In this document: piece by piece, positions 30,087-38,741 of the stretch | Layout: each line of letters starts with the position of its first letter | Numbering within the stretch: the stretch's first letter is position 1 | The notes under the pieces: generated by a model | Databases searched by the model: none | What the model saw: only the letters and a program-made list of their open reading frames with translations | What the model was told of the DNA's origin: nothing | Translations under genes and position numbers: made by a program | Virus record (IMG/VR): IMGVR_UViG_3300044799_000031 | Coordinates: 1 to 51,141 of that record | Strand: one strand, 5' to 3' | DNA length: 51,141 bases | Source: a virus

Positions 30087-32000
30087 TTGAAGAAGGACGA
30101 ACTATTCTTCAGGAACATTCTTCAAGCGATGGACCCTGACTTTTCTGATTATATGTTTGGGAAGGACTACAAACTTCTAGAAGTCGATGGCATAACGAAG
30201 ATTAATCCCTTCAAATTTAGGAAGGACTATTGGAGTATGCCGTCCGATCAAGTAACCATCAATCCAAATGCGAATCTCGGGAATACTGGGGACCGTAAAA
30301 ACTTTTGTAATCTCATCAGCGAAGTCTCTGCTCCTGTCAATAAATTATCGGCGTTGATGCTTATACGAAAATATGGTAACAGGAGAGGCAACAATCATGA
30401 TGGCGATGATCTTGTCGAGAATATTGTCAATGGCGCTTTGTACCATCATAATCTCACCCTCTACGATCTTCCGTACTGTATTGGTCTTTCCCTCTATCCT
30501 ATCATTAGCGAAGGTCTCTGTCTCGGCGGTCTCCTGAGCAACCCTCCTCATCGGCCAACCAGTTTTGTTAATATAGCGGTTAGATTCGTGCAGTATGCTT
30601 CAAACCATTTTGCTGGAGCGACGGCCATTACCGATTTTTTTCTCCATTATTCGTACTACACTTCTCAGAGGAAGGACTACAGCGATAAGAAACGGGAAAA
30701 CGATCTTCAAAATCTTATTCATGGATTTACCGATGAGGTGAGACTTTCTGGTCAGAGCCCGTTCACCAATCTTTCTCTTCTAAGTCCGGAGACGATGCGG
30801 AGTATGATGGGGAACTACCTTTGGGGTCTAGACACAAAGGTCTCTGATCTCATGGACGAGATTATGCATAATCAACTCATATACGCTAAATTCTTCAGTC
30901 AAGGCCAATTGGGTCCGGACAGGAAACCAACGGGTCTGCCTTACCGCTTTCCCATCACTACCTTGGTTGCTGATCCTTCCTTTGAGAAGGAGTATCCTGA
31001 AGTCTGGAATCAGATCCTTGAATCAAACATCAATCTCTGCTACCTAAACATTCTGAATAACATGCAGACAGATCTTAAGAGTCTATCCATGTGCTGCCGA
31101 CTGACTCAAAACATTGAGGACCTTCTTAAATTGAATGTAAACAACACCTTTGGTTCGTACCTCTCAATCGGTTCACACGCCGTTGTATCTTTGAATCTTC
31201 CTCGGATCGCTCATGAAACAAAGGACGAAGATAAATTTATGGAGATCCTCGTGGAACGATGCGAAATGGCGCGCAAACTCCTTCTCATACATAGAGAGGA
31301 AATTCTCCAGAATAGAAGACTCAAATACCATTGGTTCTTCAAGACGAAGAAACTCGATCTCAAAGCCAATTTCTTCTCTACTATAGGGTTCATTGGCTTG
31401 GCGAATGCTCTAGAAATTCTGGGAATGAGAGTTACAGAGGTGTCCGGAGGCCTTAAATTTGCCAAGAAGGTTCTTCAAGTCCTTAAAAACAAGTCCGTGG
31501 AGTATTCTCGGGAAGATGGTTACATGTACAACATCGAGGAGGTTCCAGCGGAAGGCGCCTCTGGTGTGTTGGCGCTCAAGGACAAAATGCTTTATAATGG
31601 GACGCATGATTATTATGACAATCAGTTTGTTCCTCTCTCATACGACATCAGTTTGTTGGACAGGATACTCATTGAGGGAGAACTACAGTCCTACTGTACC
31701 GGAGGTTCTATTGCTCATCTCAACGTCGACTCTATGATGGAGGCCAGATCCGGCGTGGACTTTACGGAGAGACTCCTCAAGATAAGTAAGTTGGTTCACT
31801 TCGCCCTGAACAAGGGTTTCACAGTATGCAGTAGCGGTCATGTTGTCCAGGGCATCTATCAGAAGTGCAAAGAATGCGGTAGCGAAGACGTGGATCACGT
31901 CACCCGGATAGTTGGTTACTTCGCTCCAACCAGTTCTTGGAACCGAGCAAAGCAAGCGGAGTTTAAAACCCGAACATGGATGAAATTCACTCATGTCTAA
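30087..32000 (+). CDS. nrdD: Anaerobic (class III) ribonucleoside-triphosphate reductase, about 637 aa
   Basis: Diagnostic pieces are present in order: QSPFTNLSL, the active-site SMCCRL, FGSYLSIGSHAVVSLNLPRI, NIEEVPAEGA, YDNQFVPLSY, then a C-terminal zinc site (Cys-x2-G-H and CKECG) and the glycyl-radical loop RIVGYF with the Gly 27 residues before the end. It makes dNTPs from NTPs without oxygen. The N-terminal ATP-cone is missing, so dATP feedback may be absent, as in T4. No NrdG activase is seen in this genome, so the host must supply one. Its end overlaps the methyltransferase gene by 8 bases. Confidence 0.92.
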   Translation: MKKDELFFRNILQAMDPDFSDYMFGKDYKLLEVDGITKINPFKFRKDYWSMPSDQVTINPNANLGNTGDRKNFCNLISEVSAPVNKLSALMLIRKYGNRRGNNHDGDDLVENIVNGALYHHNLTLYDLPYCIGLSLYPIISEGLCLGGLLSNPPHRPTSFVNIAVRFVQYASNHFAGATAITDFFLHYSYYTSQRKDYSDKKRENDLQNLIHGFTDEVRLSGQSPFTNLSLLSPETMRSMMGNYLWGLDTKVSDLMDEIMHNQLIYAKFFSQGQLGPDRKPTGLPYRFPITTLVADPSFEKEYPEVWNQILESNINLCYLNILNNMQTDLKSLSMCCRLTQNIEDLLKLNVNNTFGSYLSIGSHAVVSLNLPRIAHETKDEDKFMEILVERCEMARKLLLIHREEILQNRRLKYHWFFKTKKLDLKANFFSTIGFIGLANALEILGMRVTEVSGGLKFAKKVLQVLKNKSVEYSREDGYMYNIEEVPAEGASGVLALKDKMLYNGTHDYYDNQFVPLSYDISLLDRILIEGELQSYCTGGSIAHLNVDSMMEARSGVDFTERLLKISKLVHFALNKGFTVCSSGHVVQGIYQKCKECGSEDVDHVTRIVGYFAPTSSWNRAKQAEFKTRTWMKFTHV

Positions 32001-32550
32001 ACGACCATTTACAGAATGCTCGAACAAGCGGAAGGATCTCGACGACTTGTACATTACTCCGGAGTCCTGCATCCTGCCTCTCCTCAAGATAGAGAAGTTT
32101 GAAGGCAAAGGATGGGAACCGGCCTCGGGAACCGGTGCTATAGCGAAACACTTTCCAGGGATTATGGCATCCGACATAAAGACCGATGATTTTGTCTATG
32201 GTTATAAGGGCATAGACTTTCTCTGGAAGGTTCATACTCCTAGAGAGGAAGTCGACTTCATAGTTACGAACCCTCCTTTCAAATTGGCTCTAGCCTTTTT
32301 GAAACAGAGTCTCGCTTTTTCTCGGTTCAAGGTCGCCTTGTTCCTGAGGATCCAGTTTATGACCGGGAAAGAGAGAGTCGAGTTTCTCCGGAAGAACCCT
32401 CCTATCAGAATCCATGTCTTTGTCGGCCGTCCTTCCTGTCTAAATCTGGAAGGCAAGACTCTTGGGACGGGCATGAATTTTGCGTGGTTCATCTGGGAGA
32501 AAGGGTTCAAGGGAAAACCGACAATCGATTGGCTCGACGAGGAAGTTTAA
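31993..32550 (+). CDS. N6-adenine-type DNA methyltransferase (NPPF), 185 aa
   Basis: WEPASGTGAIAKHF is a motif I (AdoMet binding) and DFIVTNPPFKLALAFL is the catalytic NPPF motif of amino-methyltransferases acting on adenine N6 (or less often cytosine N4). The protein is small, with no separate target-recognition domain, as in several phage Dam-like enzymes. No restriction partner is near, so it likely protects viral DNA from host enzymes or marks it. Overlaps nrdD by 8 bases. Confidence 0.8.
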   Translation: MSKRPFTECSNKRKDLDDLYITPESCILPLLKIEKFEGKGWEPASGTGAIAKHFPGIMASDIKTDDFVYGYKGIDFLWKVHTPREEVDFIVTNPPFKLALAFLKQSLAFSRFKVALFLRIQFMTGKERVEFLRKNPPIRIHVFVGRPSCLNLEGKTLGTGMNFAWFIWEKGFKGKPTIDWLDEEV

Positions 32551-32578
32551 CTCTCAAGGGACGCAAAGTGGGGTAAGG

Positions 32579-32619
32579 TTTATAAGCGGAGTATAGGGTT
32601 ATAGAGTATGGGTGTTTGG
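32579..32619 (+). promoter_or_regulatory. Promoter with GGTGTTTGG leader (topoisomerase-like gene)
   Basis: TTTATAAG at 32579-32586, GCGGAGTATAGGGTT, then GGTGTTTGG at 32611-32619. The spacing is 32 bases. Nearly a copy of the promoter at 15597. Confidence 0.65.
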
Positions 32620-32622
32620 AAG

Positions 32623-34224
32623 ATGCAAGAGAAAATATTTAAGGTTGAAGGTTCTGACAAGAGGAAGCAATTTGCCGAGGAAGAATTGGATGAGGCCCAG
32701 AAGGCACATGGTTCCGATGTGGAGTACTTCTCACCGGAAACAGGATTTGCTCTCTTGAGCAAGGACGCTCCAATCAAATACCACATGTCGTTTGTCCGGC
32801 GTGCTTTATCCGCTGCTAGACTCAGTCTCAAGACTCCTCTCGAACTGAGGGAGTTTTACTATGCTATGCGCCAGAATCCGGATCTGGTCAAACCATTTGA
32901 CACGGGCAATCCCGACACAATCTATCCGAACGTGTTGAGGTCCATTATGGACGTTGAGATTTTATGTGATGTGGACCGCGACGTCTTCACGATTGGGAAC
33001 CTAAGCAAAGGTTTTATTTACTATTATCATTCGCCAGTCTTTGGCCAGAAGGAGCGCAAGATCGCCTTTACCGAGGTCATCGCCAGAACAATTATGTCTC
33101 CGGAGAAAGAAGAGGAATGGCAATGTGGCAACTGCGAGAACATCATTGTCGTGGAGAAGAACGCGGCGGCAACGAGGATGGTTGAACTCGGCATCTCAGA
33201 ATTTACTAACAGCATTATAGTCACGGTCGGTGGAAACTTTAGTCGAGCAATCTGGGAACTGACGGATCGTTTCAAAGACAAGAAGAACATGATATTCATG
33301 GCGGATGCTGATGCCTATGGCGTGGACATGCTTCGCACGATAAGGGTGGGCACCGAGTCGAGTAGACATCTACCGTACAAGTTCCCTCCCGAGATCTTCC
33401 CTAAGATATTCTTGGCCGGACTTTATCCTTCCATTGGTGAGGATTTAAATCTGCCGAACGATGTCGAGCAGAAGAGGCCACTTCAAAATCCCTTTGTTCA
33501 GCAAAGAATTGCTTTCTTGAGAAAATATGGTTTACTCAACGCGAAGGACGAGCAAACATGGAAGAATGACAAGACATACGAGTTGGAAGCCCTATCAACC
33601 TCGTTCACAGATGAGGCAGGTAAACCAATTGGCCTAGGCATCTATATCGTTGAGTATATGCGCTTGCACAACATACCTGTCAAGCCGCCAATCCCTCCGG
33701 ATGATGAATTGGAAAAAGAATTTCATGACGCCGCTATTGCAGAACTTAGGAGAGAAATTGATGAGAAGGTTACTTATCCGAAATTCTTCTGGGATCTTTA
33801 TCACCTGTTCACAGAGAAGAAGGAGGAACTAATCGGGGAGATTCTGGAGAAACTTCTTCCCGCCTACGAGAAATGTTTGGAGAGAGTAACCGCTAAGGAG
33901 ATCAAATTTCATATATACAAGCAATTCGAAGCGGATCCTAAACGAAGTACTTACGACTTAGCCGCGATCGCTCATAAACTTAAGACTAAATTTGACGTAA
34001 TAATAGATTGGGCAATGCAGGCGTTCGAGATAGCGATGGATGAAGCACTAATCGAGTATGATAAACCGTCCGCCAATACTGATGAAGTGGAGTTTACTCC
34101 AATTCATAATGAGACCAACTATGATCCGAATGGGTACGACCTCATACTCAAGAGGATGGGTGCCAAAGACGAGGACGTTGCTAGAGTGAGAGAAGCCCTC
34201 AAGAATCGGTTCGGGATGGAGTAA
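32623..34224 (+). CDS. Stand-alone DNA topoisomerase VI A / Spo11-like protein, 533 aa
   Basis: Counting from the ATG at 32608, residues 80-88 (LREFYYAMR) hold the Tyr pair of the 5Y-CAP winged helix, and the Toprim domain follows with VVEKNAAATR (Glu183), IIVTVGGNFS and FMADADAYGVDML (Asp233, Asp235) and a GTESS. These are the parts needed to cut DNA with a 5' Tyr link. A CGNC pair is inserted before the Toprim. The last 200 residues are a helical extension of unknown function. No B subunit is in this genome, so it resembles the Mini-A group of mobile elements. ATG at 32623 fits the SD in the leader. Confidence 0.85.
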   Translation: MQEKIFKVEGSDKRKQFAEEELDEAQKAHGSDVEYFSPETGFALLSKDAPIKYHMSFVRRALSAARLSLKTPLELREFYYAMRQNPDLVKPFDTGNPDTIYPNVLRSIMDVEILCDVDRDVFTIGNLSKGFIYYYHSPVFGQKERKIAFTEVIARTIMSPEKEEEWQCGNCENIIVVEKNAAATRMVELGISEFTNSIIVTVGGNFSRAIWELTDRFKDKKNMIFMADADAYGVDMLRTIRVGTESSRHLPYKFPPEIFPKIFLAGLYPSIGEDLNLPNDVEQKRPLQNPFVQQRIAFLRKYGLLNAKDEQTWKNDKTYELEALSTSFTDEAGKPIGLGIYIVEYMRLHNIPVKPPIPPDDELEKEFHDAAIAELRREIDEKVTYPKFFWDLYHLFTEKKEELIGEILEKLLPAYEKCLERVTAKEIKFHIYKQFEADPKRSTYDLAAIAHKLKTKFDVIIDWAMQAFEIAMDEALIEYDKPSANTDEVEFTPIHNETNYDPNGYDLILKRMGAKDEDVARVREALKNRFGME

Positions 34225-34247
34225 CTACGTGGTTTAAAAAGAGGAAA

Positions 34248-34496
34248 TTGGTCGATCCTGAAGACCTTTCTCTCCTTCAAATTATTCGTCAGTCCTCAAT
34301 GATTTTTCCAGAGAAAGATGAGAATGAAGTCCATCACTATGAGAGAGAGGATCTGATAGACTCATGGTTAGGTCCTGCACTAGTTTCAGTTGTACCGGTT
34401 CCAACTGGCATGACGTTACAAGAAGTTCTTGCCGCCATACAGGATTTAAATAGAAGGTCTCGCTGGAGAGGACCGCTTCCTAGGTACATAGAATGA
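34248..34496 (+). CDS. Hypothetical protein, 82 aa
   Basis: TTG start after AGAGGAAA. Acidic N-terminal half, then VVPVPTGMTLQEVLAAIQDL, a strand and helix, and a basic end. It follows the topoisomerase-like gene closely. Not recognised. Confidence 0.5.
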   Translation: MVDPEDLSLLQIIRQSSMIFPEKDENEVHHYEREDLIDSWLGPALVSVVPVPTGMTLQEVLAAIQDLNRRSRWRGPLPRYIE

Positions 34497-34502
34497 GGTA
34501 GA

Positions 34503-34542
34503 TTTAAATAGTTAGGAGTACAAGGTTAACAGGGGTGTTTGG
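34503..34542 (+). promoter_or_regulatory. Promoter with GGGGTGTTTGG leader
   Basis: TTTAAATA at 34503-34510 and GGTGTTTGG at 34534-34542 (31 bases). ATG follows at 34544. Confidence 0.65.
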
Positions 34543-34543
34543 C

Positions 34544-35164
34544 ATGGTTGAAGTTGAACGCGGTTGTGGTTTTAGAAAGATTCACGGTCTATATTTATGT
34601 GGTTCAGGTATGTCGGTAACCTGTGATCGACTGCCTTACGTTATTCATAAGTGCGTCTACTGTGGTTTTGTTCCATCAATGTTCCGAGGATTCTCTTGGA
34701 TTAATATGCAGTACTTACTTCCATCTCATGCTAAGACTTTAGAGGAATCTTCTCAACTTGACCTTCAAGGAACACGGGTTAAGTGTAAATGTCCGGCCGA
34801 TTGTCCTTTATGCTATCCTTCTCTTCAGAAGGTTAACGGTGTACGATCGGAGAAGTTCGGTTTTATGTGGGTCTCAAAGATCTATTATCCAACTCCGAAA
34901 GACTTCATTGACGAGGCAGTGGAGATGGGAGTATCCAAACGGATTTCATATCGTCCTCTAGGTCTGCGACTTGGCACGTGGATTCTACTTGCTCACAAGA
35001 AAGTCGGGATTGGGGAGGAACCAGCAATATTCTATGCCTTTAAACTTGAATCTATTCAGTACCTTCTCTGGGAGAGTGAGGCAACCGATAAATGGTTGAA
35101 GGAACTTAAGGACGCCGGTCTAGAACCTGTTATAATTCCAGATGGAGAGAAAAGACATGGGTAA
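34544..35164 (+). CDS. Cys-rich zinc-binding protein, 206 aa
   Basis: The first half has many metal-ligand candidates: RGCGFRKIHGLYLCG, HKCVYCG, and VKCKCPADCPLCYP. The second half looks like a folded alpha/beta domain (WVSKIYYPTPKDFIDEAVEM, LGLRLGTWILLAHKKVGIG). Probably two or more zinc sites. The family is not recognised; proteins with a G-C-G-x-R-K-x-x-G-L-Y-L-C start are familiar from archaeal viruses only as unknowns. ATG 34544 is favoured over GTG 34535 by the SD. Confidence 0.6.
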   Translation: MVEVERGCGFRKIHGLYLCGSGMSVTCDRLPYVIHKCVYCGFVPSMFRGFSWINMQYLLPSHAKTLEESSQLDLQGTRVKCKCPADCPLCYPSLQKVNGVRSEKFGFMWVSKIYYPTPKDFIDEAVEMGVSKRISYRPLGLRLGTWILLAHKKVGIGEEPAIFYAFKLESIQYLLWESEATDKWLKELKDAGLEPVIIPDGEKRHG

Positions 35165-35381
35165 GGTAGCAAGTTCATATCTGATTAAAATTCGCGGTCT
35201 ATTAGCGGATCTTGCGTCCGATCTTGAGAGTTTGTTGGAGGATCTCTATTCCGATGCCTTTGACGATGGAAGAAAAGAAGGATTAGACGAGGGAAAGGAT
35301 ATAGGTCACAAAGAGGGTTACGACGAAGGTTACGAGAAAGGATTTAATGAAGGTGAGAAGGATGCTGGGTCCGGACAATAA
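35157..35381 (+). CDS. Small acidic repeat protein, 74 aa
   Basis: After a helical first part (IRGLLADLASDLESLLEDLY) comes a Gly/Glu/Lys-rich tract of repeated three-to-four residue units (DEGKDIGHKEGYDEGYEKG). Such tracts form a glycine-spaced helix. ATG at 35157 has GGAGAG upstream; ATG at 35142 is in frame too. Its end overlaps the methyltransferase gene start. Function unknown. Confidence 0.45.
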   Translation: MGKVASSYLIKIRGLLADLASDLESLLEDLYSDAFDDGRKEGLDEGKDIGHKEGYDEGYEKGFNEGEKDAGSGQ

Positions 35382-36096
35382 AACTCAACTCGATATTGAA
35401 AAAGCCACTGAACGCGGTTTGATTCACAGAGATTACATCGCCCACTGTCTTCGTTGGAATCATGTGCTTAAATTCGCTAGAAGAGGAGACTCAATTCTCG
35501 ATTTAGGTTGCGGCGACGGTATGCTCGCTCAAATTCTCTTTGTTAATAAGTTTCGACCCAAACAATACGTAGGTCTTGATGTCCGTAAGACCGCCATTGA
35601 GAAACTGATGTCTAGGAAAGTGAACTTTCCGGTTACAGGTATAGTCAACGACATCAGGATTGGAAGCATTGGTGATGCCGCATCAGACTTTTTGGAGAAG
35701 TTTGATGTCGTAGTTTGCTTTGAAATAATCGAACATTTTGAAGACAAATATCTCGATCATGTGCTTCAAGAGATTTATAGGGTTCTGAAACCTTCCGGTT
35801 ATCTTCTATTATCAACACCAAACTATGATGGAGTACATAAGGCGCGGAATCACGTTCACGAATATTATGAGGTAGAGTTGGGGATGCATCTTGAGAAGGT
35901 CTTTTCCAGCATTTGGAAGATTGGCACCTTTGCTTCTCAGAAGGATATTCTGTCAGTTTTGACATGGTCGGAACGAGAACTCTTTGACAATCTTTCTAAA
36001 TGGTTTGACTCCAACGTCTTAAGCGTGATCTTCGCCAGTCTTCATCCTAGTCAGAGCAGGAACATTCTCTGGGTTTGCCGCAAGGAAGGGCAATGA
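35362..36096 (+). CDS. Class I AdoMet-dependent methyltransferase (UbiG/Methyltransf_11 type), 244 aa
   Basis: Motif I is ILDLGCGDGMLAQIL, followed by YVGLDVRKTAIEKL (motif II), VVCFEIIEHFEDKY (motif IV region) and VLKPSGYLLLSTPNYDG. This is a small-molecule or protein type of methyltransferase, with none of the DNA methylase motifs (no PPC, no NPPY). Its substrate is unknown; since the next gene is a DNA methyltransferase, a role in base or nucleotide modification may be considered. ATG at 35362 has GGTGA upstream; 35347 is the alternative. Confidence 0.75.
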   Translation: MLGPDNKTQLDIEKATERGLIHRDYIAHCLRWNHVLKFARRGDSILDLGCGDGMLAQILFVNKFRPKQYVGLDVRKTAIEKLMSRKVNFPVTGIVNDIRIGSIGDAASDFLEKFDVVVCFEIIEHFEDKYLDHVLQEIYRVLKPSGYLLLSTPNYDGVHKARNHVHEYYEVELGMHLEKVFSSIWKIGTFASQKDILSVLTWSERELFDNLSKWFDSNVLSVIFASLHPSQSRNILWVCRKEGQ

Positions 36097-36099
36097 TTT

Positions 36100-37530
36100 A
36101 TGAGTAAGACAGATTTAAAACCAATAACTATCGGTTTCGTGTATGGAGTGGCTGGGCATTGGGCTGTCTCCTCTAAGAAGAATGACTTAAAGATGGTATG
36201 GCATCATGAACCCGATAAGAATCTCAATGATATTTTTAAAGTCAATTTTCCTTGTGTCTTCTCAAGTAGATCAGATGAGGAATTATATTCGAGAGAAATT
36301 CCCGATATCGTTGTTGGAAGTCCTCCATGTTCAGCCTTTGCCTGCATGCTTGGAAGCATTCGAGGCGGTTACCAAGCCGAATTGATGGAAGAATTTGCTT
36401 CTCACGTTCTTGAATTTGGAAAAATCATAAACAGGATTCAACCTAAAATATTTATTTTTGAGAATGTAACCGGTTTATTTAATCAAGGAAAATTATTTTA
36501 CACATTTCTGTCTTCGGTAAAGAAGAATTATCAAGTCAACTTCCTAGTCTTAGATTCTGCCGACTACGGTGCCGCTCAACATCGAGTGAGGATTTTTGTC
36601 TTTGGCACTCGGAGTGATATTTCTCCCGAATTCATGTTCATTCCAAGTGAACACTTTCAAAAGAGTCTCATTTTGAGAGATGTTATAAAAGGATTGGAGA
36701 ATTTATCCCGTTTATGCGTAGAGGATCACGACTGGTATCAAGGTACACAGAAGATTTTTGGTACTTTTAGTCGAAAAGGTGTTCAATTTTCTTATTCTTG
36801 GGATTCCCCCCCCTCGACATGTATAACCACTAATGCTTATGGCAATTTACATCCGGACAAGACAAGGTGCATCTCCGTTTTAGAATTGAAAAGAATCATT
36901 GGTCTTCCAGACAACTTTAATTTAGGAGATTTTTCAGTTCAAAAGAAAGTTAGGATTTTAGCATTTGGAGTTGACGTCAGATTATGTTCTTTGCTGTTAA
37001 AAAATGTGAAACAATTTCTGAGAAGAGACGTTAGAGTAAAAAAAGGCTGTTTCTACCTTCCTCGGCCGAGTATGACCCACTACAAAGGTAGTTTTCCTCT
37101 CAATTTAGAGTCTATGCTACTTAAATTTTTAAACATCCAAAAGGAAGTTTTAATTTTACAACCATTTGGAGGTCGAAGTGCTTTAGGTCTTCGTTTAGAT
37201 GTGAAAAGAGAAGTGCAACCTGATGTCATTGGTGACGCACATTATCTTCCTTTTCGAGAAGGAATTTTTGACCTCATTCTTGCTGATCCTCCTTATTCAA
37301 ACGCCGAATCAGTAAACTTGTACCAGACAAAGAAAATTTCTTTTCGTGTTTATAGCAAGGAATTGGTTCGAACCATTAAATTGAATGGTCTAATCTGTTT
37401 TTATCATAAAATTTTACTTCCAACGCCGGATGGATGCATTAAACATGCCATAATAACAGTCGTGACAAGAACTTTTCATCATGCGCGAATTATAACGGTC
37501 ATTAAGAAAATTCAAGGCGGAGGGGTTTAA
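36100..37530 (+). CDS. C5-cytosine DNA methyltransferase fused to a DPPY methyltransferase-like domain, 476 aa
   Basis: Residues 1-305 form a C5 methyltransferase: FVYGVAGHW (I), GSPPCSAF with PPC at 75-77 (IV), FENVTG at 120-125 (VI), QHRVRIFVFG at 160-169 (VIII), and FGVDVRLCSLLLKNV at the end (X). It transfers methyl from AdoMet to cytosine C5. Residues about 325-476 form a second domain with LILQPFGGRSALGLRLDV as a degenerate motif I and ILADPPYSN (DPPY at 396-399), the motif of N4-cytosine/N6-adenine enzymes. The gene is distinctly A/T-rich against its neighbours, which suggests acquisition. A truncated relative lies at 28999. Confidence 0.88.
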   Translation: MSKTDLKPITIGFVYGVAGHWAVSSKKNDLKMVWHHEPDKNLNDIFKVNFPCVFSSRSDEELYSREIPDIVVGSPPCSAFACMLGSIRGGYQAELMEEFASHVLEFGKIINRIQPKIFIFENVTGLFNQGKLFYTFLSSVKKNYQVNFLVLDSADYGAAQHRVRIFVFGTRSDISPEFMFIPSEHFQKSLILRDVIKGLENLSRLCVEDHDWYQGTQKIFGTFSRKGVQFSYSWDSPPSTCITTNAYGNLHPDKTRCISVLELKRIIGLPDNFNLGDFSVQKKVRILAFGVDVRLCSLLLKNVKQFLRRDVRVKKGCFYLPRPSMTHYKGSFPLNLESMLLKFLNIQKEVLILQPFGGRSALGLRLDVKREVQPDVIGDAHYLPFREGIFDLILADPPYSNAESVNLYQTKKISFRVYSKELVRTIKLNGLICFYHKILLPTPDGCIKHAIITVVTRTFHHARIITVIKKIQGGGV

Positions 37531-37533
37531 TTA

Positions 37534-38157
37534 GTGTGTGTTCCCTGTCCTTTGTTGGATTTTTTCGATAAGAAAAGTTGGTACGCCAGACACTGGGAGA
37601 ATGTTGAGAGATGCCAACTCTGCGAGATTAGGAAGACAGGTCAACATCAATGCCCCGGTCTGGGTTATCCGAATAGTGCCATCATGTTTGTTGGAGAGGC
37701 GCCTGGCGCTGTTGACAATCCCGAATTAAGGAATCTAGTCTTTGTCGGCAATAAGTCCAGTGACCTAATGCTTGATATAATTTATGATTTGTGGCCGAAT
37801 GGTTACGATGACGTCTACCTCACCAATGTTGTGAAGTGCAATCCTCCTGGGAACAGGCAACCCACCGAGAACGAAGTTGAGTGCTGTTCGAAGTTTCTCA
37901 GAGAAGAAATTAGGATGGTGAATCCCATCTTCATTGTTGCTTTAGGGAGGACGGCGGCTAACTGGTTTGGTGTCACATCCAATCTTAATGAAGCAAGATT
38001 GACGCCTCACTTATGGGAGTCGAGACGCCTCTTCGTTCTCTATCATCCGGCTTACGTGCTGAGACTCGGTCCCAAGGCGGTCAGTCAATTTCGTGGCCAG
38101 ATGAAGGTCATTAGAAATCATCTCATCGATTTAGAGATTAGGTGTGAAGAAAAATGA
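37534..38157 (+). CDS. Uracil-DNA glycosylase, family 4, 207 aa
   Basis: GEAPGAVD (about 54-61) is the water-activating motif and HPAYVLR (171-177) the second motif of family 4. C27-x2-C30, Cys102 and Cys117 (or 118) match the four iron-sulphur cluster ligands. LTNVVKCNPPGNRQP is the hallmark around the third Cys. It removes uracil from DNA. It overlaps the kinase gene by ATGA. GTG start at 37534. Placement inside a cytosine-modification block suggests it clears deaminated cytosine. Confidence 0.9.
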   Translation: MCVPCPLLDFFDKKSWYARHWENVERCQLCEIRKTGQHQCPGLGYPNSAIMFVGEAPGAVDNPELRNLVFVGNKSSDLMLDIIYDLWPNGYDDVYLTNVVKCNPPGNRQPTENEVECCSKFLREEIRMVNPIFIVALGRTAANWFGVTSNLNEARLTPHLWESRRLFVLYHPAYVLRLGPKAVSQFRGQMKVIRNHLIDLEIRCEEK

Positions 38158-38741
38158 AAGGAAAACTAATCATAGTTGAAGGCGTCGACGGTTCCGGGAA
38201 GACCACTCTGATTGAAGGTCTGAAAACCCGCATGCAGGTCGACCACGTCTTCAACTATTCCTATCCGAAGGAAACGACTCCAGAGGAAAATGTGTCCTTT
38301 GCTCGAGGAGAATACCTTGCCTCCATTAAAATCTTTAAGGCACTCGTTGGCGATGGAAAAACTATTATATGCGACAGATTTCATCTTGGAGAGTATGCTT
38401 ATGGACCAATTATGCGAGGGTATTCCGAATTTCTAGCCGAAAGCATCCTTAACATCGAAGGAGAGATTAATGAGATTAAGAAAGTTGGTGAAGTTTATTT
38501 GGTCATTTTAGTAGTTTATGAACCAAAGATTCTCATGGGTCGTCTTCAGAAGAAAAAATTAAAGATGAGTGGAGAGTATCTGAGGACATCATCTCAATTA
38601 TCTTTTGTTAATGCTCGATATCGAAACGTCCCAACTAAATTGAATGCGATTGGATTCTTCACCGACTCAGCCATTTATGAAAACCATCCGGAGAGGATTC
38701 TTGATCAAACTGTAAAATTTATGATGGAGACTTTAATTTGA
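38154..38741 (+). CDS. Thymidylate kinase-like dNMP kinase, 195 aa
   Basis: P-loop EGVDGSGKTT (9-18), then a DRFHLGEYAYG segment (the DRx motif of TMK/dNK proteins) and a LID-like region with KKKLKMSGEYLRT. It should phosphorylate a deoxynucleoside monophosphate. Its substrate need not be dTMP: it overlaps the ThyA-family gene that looks dCMP-specific, so it might phosphorylate 5-substituted dCMP, as T4 gp1 does. That is inference from context. Confidence 0.8.
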   Translation: MKGKLIIVEGVDGSGKTTLIEGLKTRMQVDHVFNYSYPKETTPEENVSFARGEYLASIKIFKALVGDGKTIICDRFHLGEYAYGPIMRGYSEFLAESILNIEGEINEIKKVGEVYLVILVVYEPKILMGRLQKKKLKMSGEYLRTSSQLSFVNARYRNVPTKLNAIGFFTDSAIYENHPERILDQTVKFMMETLI

